A DNA stretch of 8,850 nt from Gemmatimonadota bacterium (lineage in GTDB: Bacteria; Gemmatimonadota; Gemmatimonadetes; Gemmatimonadales; Gemmatimonadaceae): assembly GCA_028287225.1 (NCBI GenBank), contig JAQBPZ010000235.1, positions 1-8,850 of the forward strand. Reading direction: 5' to 3'. The notes under the pieces are model-generated. The model worked only from the letters and a program-made list of their open reading frames with translations. It searched no databases and was not told where the DNA came from. Below are positions 5,907-8,850 of this stretch, piece by piece. The number at the start of each line of letters is the position of its first letter. Within the stretch, counting starts at the first letter, position 1. Made by a program: the position numbers and the translations under genes.

Positions 5907-6141
5907 CTTCAACGCAGAGGGCGCAGAGGGGAACGGCGAGGGCGCAGGGGGAACGCGAGGGCGCAGAGGACTGCAGTCTTCCCTCCGTGTCCTCTGTGTC
6001 CTCTGTGGTAAAACGCTGTTGCAAGGACGTGTTACCACAGAGGACACAGAGGGCACAGAGGGCACAGAGGGGAATGCCTGAGCGGCCTTCCTCTGCGCCC
6101 TTGCCGTTCCCTCTGCGCCCTCTGCGCCCTCTGCGTTGAAG
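5907..6141. repeat. Nested palindromic element, copy 2 (235 bp, inverted relative to copy 1)
   Basis: The outer arms are perfectly complementary over 23 bases (5907-5929 with 6119-6141). Their terminal 14 bases, CTTCAACGCAGAGG, are the same as in copy 1. The inner stem is 5991-6011 with 6032-6052. Block 6067-6086 is the exact reverse complement of 705-724 in copy 1 (20/20), and 6012-6026 is the exact reverse complement of 756-770 (15/15). This shows a shared ancestor beyond simple 9-base repetition and sets the opposite orientation. The element fills the gap between the convergent anmK and tail-anchored FHA genes. Apparent reading frames here are low-complexity artefacts. Confidence 0.88.
5991..6052. 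terminator. Inner hairpin of element copy 2; possible two-way terminator
   Basis: A perfect 21-bp stem (5991-6011 with 6032-6052) around a 20-base loop lies 110 bases after the anmK stop and about 140 bases after the end of the convergent FHA gene. Position and symmetry fit a bidirectional terminator. The transcript has no U-tract, so this remains inference. Confidence 0.5.
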
Positions 6142-6201
6142 GCTTGTCGGCTATCGTCCAAGGCCTGTCGGCCATCGTTGAAGGCTTGTCGGCTATCGCC
6201 G
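6139..6201 (+). repeat. 21-bp tandem repeat, three units, running into the FHA stop codon
   Basis: Units 6139-6159, 6160-6180 and 6181-6201 share the form AAGGCYTGTCGGCYATCG followed by three variable bases. The third unit contains the stop codon (6193-6195) and the last two Arg codons of the - strand FHA gene. The first unit begins inside the right outer arm of element copy 2. The array thus bridges gene end and element. Confidence 0.88.
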
Positions 6202-6711
6202 AAAGAGCACGATCGCGATCACGAGGATCAGCATCGCCATGACGGCCCCGAACGCCACCTTGAGCGCCCGGGTCTGTGCTTCGACCGCGTCGGCCACCCG
6301 GCTCGCCGTGTCAGGGGAGGGCGCCTCGGCGGCCGGCGCTGCCGCCGACTCCATGACGCGCACGGACGACCGCGCCGGTGCCGCCGCCGGCACCGGCGCG
6401 TCGGGCGTGATGTGCACTTCCACCCGCGGGCCGTTCGCGCCGAAGGTGAGCAGGTCGCCCTGGCGCACCACGCGCTCGCCCTCCACGCGCTTGCCGTTCA
6501 CGAAGGTGCCGTTGGTGCTCTGCTGATCGAGGATCGTCCACACGCCCTCGATGCCGCGCAGCTCGGCGTGCCGGGTGGAGACGTCCAGGTCGTGGTACGG
6601 GTCGAAGCGCAGGTCGCTCAGCGGGTGGCGGCCGATGGACACCACCGACTTGTCGAACCGTTCGCGGGCGCCCGCGCGGCGCCCGCTCACGACGTGGAGC
6701 TCCAGCGTCAC
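6193..6711 (-). CDS. FHA-domain protein with C-terminal membrane anchor
   Basis: A 172-residue protein starting at GTG 6711. An N-terminal forkhead-associated domain (about 4-100), a phosphothreonine-binding fold, has its key residues intact: Gly27-Arg28 (SIGRHP), Ser45 and His48 (STRHAEL) and Asn66-Gly67 (STNGTFVNG). An Ala/Pro-rich linker (about 103-140) and a single hydrophobic helix (about 153-170, AFGAVMAMLILVIAIVLF) ending in RR follow. This is a tail-anchored protein with the FHA domain presumably in the cytoplasm. Its GTG overlaps the TGA of the PP2C gene by four bases, so translation is probably coupled and the two products likely act together at the membrane. The in-frame open sequence upstream of 6711 is a shadow of the phosphatase gene. 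The binding partner is unknown; a phosphorylated kinase or substrate whose dephosphorylation depends on the neighbouring phosphatase is the obvious guess. Confidence 0.9.
   Translation of the reverse strand: MTLELHVVSGRRAGARERFDKSVVSIGRHPLSDLRFDPYHDLDVSTRHAELRGIEGVWTILDQQSTNGTFVNGKRVEGERVVRQGDLLTFGANGPRVEVHITPDAPVPAAAPARSSVRVMESAAAPAAEAPSPDTASRVADAVEAQTRALKVAFGAVMAMLILVIAIVLFRR
6371..6400. other. Perfect 12-bp stem hairpin inside the FHA linker coding sequence
   Basis: Bases 6371-6382 and 6389-6400 are exact reverse complements around a 6-base loop. They cover codons 104-114 of the FHA gene (DAPVPAAAPAR). GC-rich Ala/Pro codons can produce such symmetry by chance, so a role is not established. 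Confidence 0.5.
6664..6686. other. Perfect 9-bp stem hairpin near the 5' end of the tail-anchored FHA gene
   Basis: Bases 6664-6672 and 6678-6686 pair exactly around a 5-base loop, covering about codons 9-16 of the FHA gene. A stem this close to a coupled start could affect initiation, but it may simply reflect GC-rich Arg/Gly/Ala codons. Confidence 0.45.
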
Positions 6712-7916
6712 GGACGCGCGTCCGCCGGCACCGCGCCCGGCGGATGGCGGGGCGTCAGGTGCTGCTCCGCGGTGCGGTAGCCCCACCAGGTCGCGATGAC
6801 CAGGAACATCAGCACGAAGATCAGCGCCATCAGCGTCCCGCGCGACCGGCGGCGCGCGAGGTCCTCGCGCGGAAGGGACGAGGTGAGGACGAACGCCTCC
6901 GGCGGCAGCTTGTTCACCGGGCGCCGCATCGCGGGCATCTCGCCCGTGGTCGCGGTGCCGACCGCCGACTGTGACGCCGACGGCGTGAGCCCCTGGTCGC
7001 CGGGCAGCGCGTACACGCGGTGGCCCACCGCGTCGTCCGCGTGGGCGTCGCGCAGCGCGGCGCCCTCGAACCGCGCGCAGATCACCGTGATGTTGTCCGG
7101 GCCCCCGTTCTCGTTGGCGCGGTCGATCATCTGCTTGCACGCCGAGACCAGGTCCCGCTCGCGGGACGCGATCGCCGTGATCTCCTCGCCGCGCACCTGG
7201 CCACTGAGCCCGTCGGTGCAGATGACCAGGACGTCGCCCTGGCGGATCTGCTGGGAGGTCAGGTCCACCTTGATCGTGGGCTCGGGGCCGAGCGCCTGGA
7301 GGATGATGTTGCGCCGCTCGCTGTACTCGGCCTCCTCCTCGGTGATCTCCCCCGCCTCGATCAGCTTCTGCATCAGCGACTGGTCCTTCGTGATCTGGCG
7401 TCCCACGCCGTCGCGCACGAGGTACGCGCGGCTGTCGCCGACCTGCGCCAGGAACAGCGTGGTGCCGAGCACGCCCGCCACCGTCGCCGTGGTGCCCATG
7501 CCGCGGAACTCGGGGTGGTCCAGGGCGAAGTTGTAGATCTGCGCGTTCGCCGCCGCCGTCGCCTGCTTGATCCCCTGCGCGAACTCCTCGTCGGTGGGGG
7601 CCTCGGGGGCGCTGAGCCACTCGGTGATGAAGCGCATCACCACCTCGATGGCCATCGCGCTCGCGATCTCGCCCGCCGCCGCCCCGCCCATGCCGTCGGC
7701 CACCATGAAGAGCGAGCCGCGGTCGCCCACCACGTGCGTCCGCACCTCGGGCTGGAGCGTCGCGTTGCCGCGCGTGAGGTCGGCCACGACGAACGCGTCC
7801 TCGTTGTGCTCGCGCGTGCGGCCCACGTCGGTGCGGCCGAACACGTGCACGATCACGGAGGAGTCTGGGGAAGGCGGGATCACGCGGGCGGGTTGCGGTG
7901 AAGTGGGAGTCGTCAT
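6708..7916 (-). CDS. PP2C-family Ser/Thr protein phosphatase with C-terminal membrane anchor
   Basis: A 402-residue protein starting at ATG 7916. The metal-dependent PP2C domain covers about residues 22-285. Family motifs and metal ligands are intact: GRTREHNEDAF (32-42, Asp40), MVADGMGG (71-78, Asp74), GMGTTATV (139-146), VGDSRAY (159-165, Asp161), ICTDGL (232-237, Asp235) and GGPDNITV (271-278, Asp274/Asn275). It should remove phosphate from Ser/Thr residues of cytoplasmic proteins using Mn or Mg ions. A low-complexity linker (about 290-358) and one hydrophobic helix (about 361-379, TLMALIFVLMFLVIATWWG) follow, with only about 20 residues beyond, so the catalytic domain would be held at the inner membrane. 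The layout is like actinobacterial PstP but with a very short outer tail. It overlaps the downstream FHA gene by four bases. The upstream zinc-ribbon/FHA gene is 178 bases away. No clear Shine-Dalgarno sequence is seen. Confidence 0.95.
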   Translation of the reverse strand: MTTPTSPQPARVIPPSPDSSVIVHVFGRTDVGRTREHNEDAFVVADLTRGNATLQPEVRTHVVGDRGSLFMVADGMGGAAAGEIASAMAIEVVMRFITEWLSAPEAPTDEEFAQGIKQATAAANAQIYNFALDHPEFRGMGTTATVAGVLGTTLFLAQVGDSRAYLVRDGVGRQITKDQSLMQKLIEAGEITEEEAEYSERRNIILQALGPEPTIKVDLTSQQIRQGDVLVICTDGLSGQVRGEEITAIASRERDLVSACKQMIDRANENGGPDNITVICARFEGAALRDAHADDAVGHRVYALPGDQGLTPSASQSAVGTATTGEMPAMRRPVNKLPPEAFVLTSSLPREDLARRRSRGTLMALIFVLMFLVIATWWGYRTAEQHLTPRHPPGAVPADARP

Positions 7917-8014
7917 GTCGGGCGGAGCCGGCAGCGGTCGGTCGGGGCTGGTGCGGTGTGTGGCGCCGCCGGAGTGGGGAGCATGCTCGCCATGGTCGTC
8001 GATAATGACGCCGA

Positions 8015-8048
8015 CGCGCGGGGAGGGGCAACAGCCGCCCTCCGCGCG
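8015..8048. terminator. GC-rich hairpin between the FHA-FHA gene and the PP2C gene
   Basis: Bases 8015-8029 pair with 8034-8048 with two mismatches and one G-U pair around an AACA loop, in the 178-base gap (7917-8094). It could terminate or attenuate transcription from the zinc-ribbon/FHA gene, or form in the PP2C leader. No U-tract follows. The only AT-rich stretch nearby, CATTAT in - strand sense at 8002-8007, is a weak -10 candidate for the PP2C-FHA pair. Confidence 0.45.
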
Positions 8049-8094
8049 CCAGCAGGTGCGTCGTCGCCCCGGCCGGGGTGGTCTGCCGGGTGTG

Positions 8095-8850
8095 CTATGC
8101 CACGCTCTCGATGCGAAGGACCTGGTCGCCCACCAGCACGCGCTGACCCTTCTGCACGGCGCGCTCGCCGCGCACCGCCATGGCCACCCCGTTCCGGCTT
8201 CCGGCGTCGTGCACGAAGAAGTCCGCGTCCTGGCTGCGAATCTCCGCGTGGCGCCCGCTCATCGTCTGGTCGTACGGAAAAACCCAGTCCCCGGATTCGC
8301 GCCCCATCACCACCCGGCGCGCGGGGCTGAGGTGGAAGGAGTCGCGGGTGCTGCCGTCGGCGCGGAGCTGCTCCAGGACGGCGACGTCGGCCGCCGGCGT
8401 CAGCGAGCCCACCCGCCGCGTGCCGTCGGCCTCCGGCGGCTGGGACCCCGGGTAGCCGAGCCGCCGGAACCGCAGGAGCTGCGACCCCACGAGCAGCACG
8501 TCGCCGTCGGCCAGCCGCGTCGGCTGCTCGATGAAGGTCCAGGTGCCGTTGCGGGAGCCGAGGTCGCGCACCCAGAGCTCGCCGTCGCGCAGCTCGAGCC
8601 GCGCGTGCACGGGGGACAGGTACGGGTCGTCGAAGCGGATGTCGGCGTCGCCGCGCCCGATCACCGCCTCGCCGCGGTCCAGGGTATAGCTCGCCTTCAC
8701 CTCGCCGACGTCGTCCAGCAGCGAGACCCTGGGACCGCTCTCCCGGTTGCGCGCCGCGAGCACCTGGGTGCCGGGTCCCTTGGCCTGCACGCTCACCCGC
8801 TCGCCGACGCGGTGGCCGCAGCGCGCGCAGAAGAGGTCCGATGCCGGATC
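8095..8850 (-). CDS. Zinc-ribbon protein with two FHA domains (5' partial)
   Basis: The frame is open from the window edge (8850) to TAG at 8095-8097, giving 251 visible residues. An internal GTG at 8796 is not needed as a start, because the residues before it (PASDLFCARCGHRV) carry Cys8 and Cys11 in a CxxCG knuckle. This looks like the second half of an N-terminal zinc ribbon whose first CxxC would lie just outside the window. FHA domain 1 spans about 52-128 with Gly65-Arg66, Ser79/His82 and Asn101-Gly102. FHA domain 2 spans about 170-248 with Gly183-Arg184, Ser198/His201 and Asn220-Gly221. Both have the conserved GR, SxxH and NG residues for phosphothreonine binding. There is no membrane helix. 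The neighbouring PP2C and tail-anchored FHA genes suggest a shared phosphosignalling role. Partners and any kinase are not visible. Confidence 0.9.
   Translation of the reverse strand, partial: DPASDLFCARCGHRVGERVSVQAKGPGTQVLAARNRESGPRVSLLDDVGEVKASYTLDRGEAVIGRGDADIRFDDPYLSPVHARLELRDGELWVRDLGSRNGTWTFIEQPTRLADGDVLLVGSQLLRFRRLGYPGSQPPEADGTRRVGSLTPAADVAVLEQLRADGSTRDSFHLSPARRVVMGRESGDWVFPYDQTMSGRHAEIRSQDADFFVHDAGSRNGVAMAVRGERAVQKGQRVLVGDQVLRIESVA

Noticed and set aside
5640..6161. - strand open frame of 173 codons beginning in element copy 2 (FNAEGAEGAEG-like)
   Set aside because: The N-terminal half is translated 9-base repeats and the rest is antisense to anmK; such peptides look like recurrent annotation artefacts.
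7020..7901. + strand open frame of 293 codons opposite the PP2C gene
   Set aside because: Antisense shadow; the - strand carries all PP2C motifs.
7979..7988. GAGCATGCTC 10-bp palindrome upstream of the PP2C gene
   Set aside because: Too short and isolated to distinguish from chance.
6711..8031. Upstream extension of the tail-anchored FHA frame to 612 codons
   Set aside because: The extension is a shifted-frame shadow of the PP2C gene; GTG 6711 gives a normal FHA start with a GTGA overlap.
8067..8078. CCCCGGCCGGGG palindrome just after the FHA-FHA stop codon
   Set aside because: A 12-bp self-complementary sequence with no loop and no U-tract; likely chance in GC-rich DNA.

Overview
This window looks like a chromosomal segment of a high-GC, Gram-negative (diderm) bacterium. 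Signs of this are the strong G/C bias at third codon positions, several GTG starts, a predicted outer-membrane-type protein, a lipoprotein-like gamma-glutamyltransferase and a complete pair of peptidoglycan-recycling enzymes. The two CACAGAGG-type nested palindromes resemble repeats I associate with Gemmatimonadota and some other soil phyla. I infer Gemmatimonadota with moderate confidence; no rRNA or other marker gene is present to prove it.

Layout. (1) 1-583, + strand: the 3' end of an unidentified membrane protein, overlapping by one base a small Spy/CpxP-like anchored periplasmic protein. (2) 584-892: a non-coding gap holding nested palindromic element copy 1. (3) 893-3609, - strand: gamma-glutamyltransferase (ggt) and, upstream of it, a small secreted beta-barrel-like protein of unknown function. 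(4) 3753-5881, + strand: murQ and anmK with overlapping stop and start codons. AnmK phosphorylates 1,6-anhydroMurNAc to MurNAc-6-phosphate, and MurQ converts that to GlcNAc-6-phosphate plus D-lactate, so the two genes form consecutive steps of cell-wall salvage. (5) 5882-6192: a second non-coding gap with element copy 2 in the opposite orientation. (6) 6193-8850, - strand: a phosphoprotein-signalling cluster. Transcription order is a zinc-ribbon protein with two FHA domains (5' end outside the window), a PP2C-family phosphatase with a C-terminal membrane anchor, and an FHA protein with a C-terminal membrane anchor. The last two overlap by four bases. No kinase is visible in the window.

The most unusual features are the two element copies and the N-terminal region of anmK. 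Both copies are about 234 bp, both sit in tail-to-tail (convergent) gaps, they are inverted relative to each other, and they share asymmetric 20-bp and 15-bp blocks. Both are followed by short tandem duplications. The anmK N-terminal region contains an imperfect hairpin and a G7C7 palindrome ahead of the conserved kinase core. I see no CRISPR array, tRNA, rRNA, phage gene or recognisable transposase.
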